Shown piece by piece: positions 6,007 to 6,020 of a stretch of 6,020 bases of DNA. Within the stretch, counting starts at the first letter, position 1. Every line of letters starts with the position of its first letter. This DNA comes from Bacillota bacterium. Its GTDB lineage: Bacteria > Bacillota > Proteinivoracia > UBA4975. The notes below the pieces were generated by a model. It saw only the letters and a list, made by a program, of their open reading frames with translations. It had not been told where the DNA came from and made no database searches. The translations under genes were made by a program, and so were the position numbers. Location of the stretch: NCBI GenBank assembly GCA_012727415.1, contig JAAYHI010000031.1:1-6020 (forward strand), read 5' to 3'.

Positions 6007-6020
6007 ATACCGTATACCCC
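6007..6020 (+). promoter_or_regulatory. possible operator at the start site of the outgoing promoter, cut by the window edge
   Basis: Right at the predicted start site, ATAC (6007-6010) and GTAT (6012-6015) form a small dyad around one base. The window then ends in TATACCCC (6013-6020), which resembles the left half of C/G-tract operators of the CsoR/CstR family (TACCCC...GGGGTA). Only half could be visible, so this is a suggestion. Confidence 0.25.

Overview
The window reads as a chromosomal segment of a moderately GC-rich Firmicute, most likely of the Clostridia. This is inferred from strong AGGAGGTG-type ribosome binding sites, textbook sigma-A promoters (one a perfect TTGACA-17 bp-TATAAT), a lipoprotein-type peptide-binding protein and a DUF3795 protein. 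No species can be named from the sequence alone. There are no rRNA or tRNA genes, CRISPR arrays, insertion sequences or clear rho-independent terminators.

Layout. Four genes lie head to tail on the minus strand, from about 4326 down to 1. They are a NERD-domain/UvrD-like superfamily 1 helicase (4326-2719), a 86-residue cysteine-rich DUF3795 protein (2706-2446), a family 5 oligopeptide-type solute-binding lipoprotein (2351-720), and the start of DNA polymerase IV, dinB (692 to the window edge). The first two are 12 bp apart and probably cotranscribed. The binding-protein gene has its own 94-bp leader with an 8-bp inverted repeat. dinB has its own near-consensus promoter overlapping the end of the binding-protein gene. 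On the plus strand, divergent from the helicase across a 147-bp gap, lies a MurE-like Mur ligase (4474-5970). A perfect consensus promoter for a gene beyond the window follows it directly.

Three things stand out. The solute-binding protein gene is interrupted by an in-frame TAA where the family usually has Gln; the reading frame continues cleanly for about 100 more codons to a normal C-terminus. The helicase keeps all its ATPase motifs, but its NERD nuclease domain has K-x-H where the family has E-x-K, so the nuclease is probably dead or altered. The Mur ligase keeps its ATP-binding and lysine-carbamylation motifs but lacks the DNPR diaminopimelate-recognition motif and has a degenerate uridine-binding motif. 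It is therefore probably not the housekeeping MurE and may act on another substrate. No obvious multi-gene novel system is visible. The helicase plus cysteine-rich protein pair is the most system-like unit.
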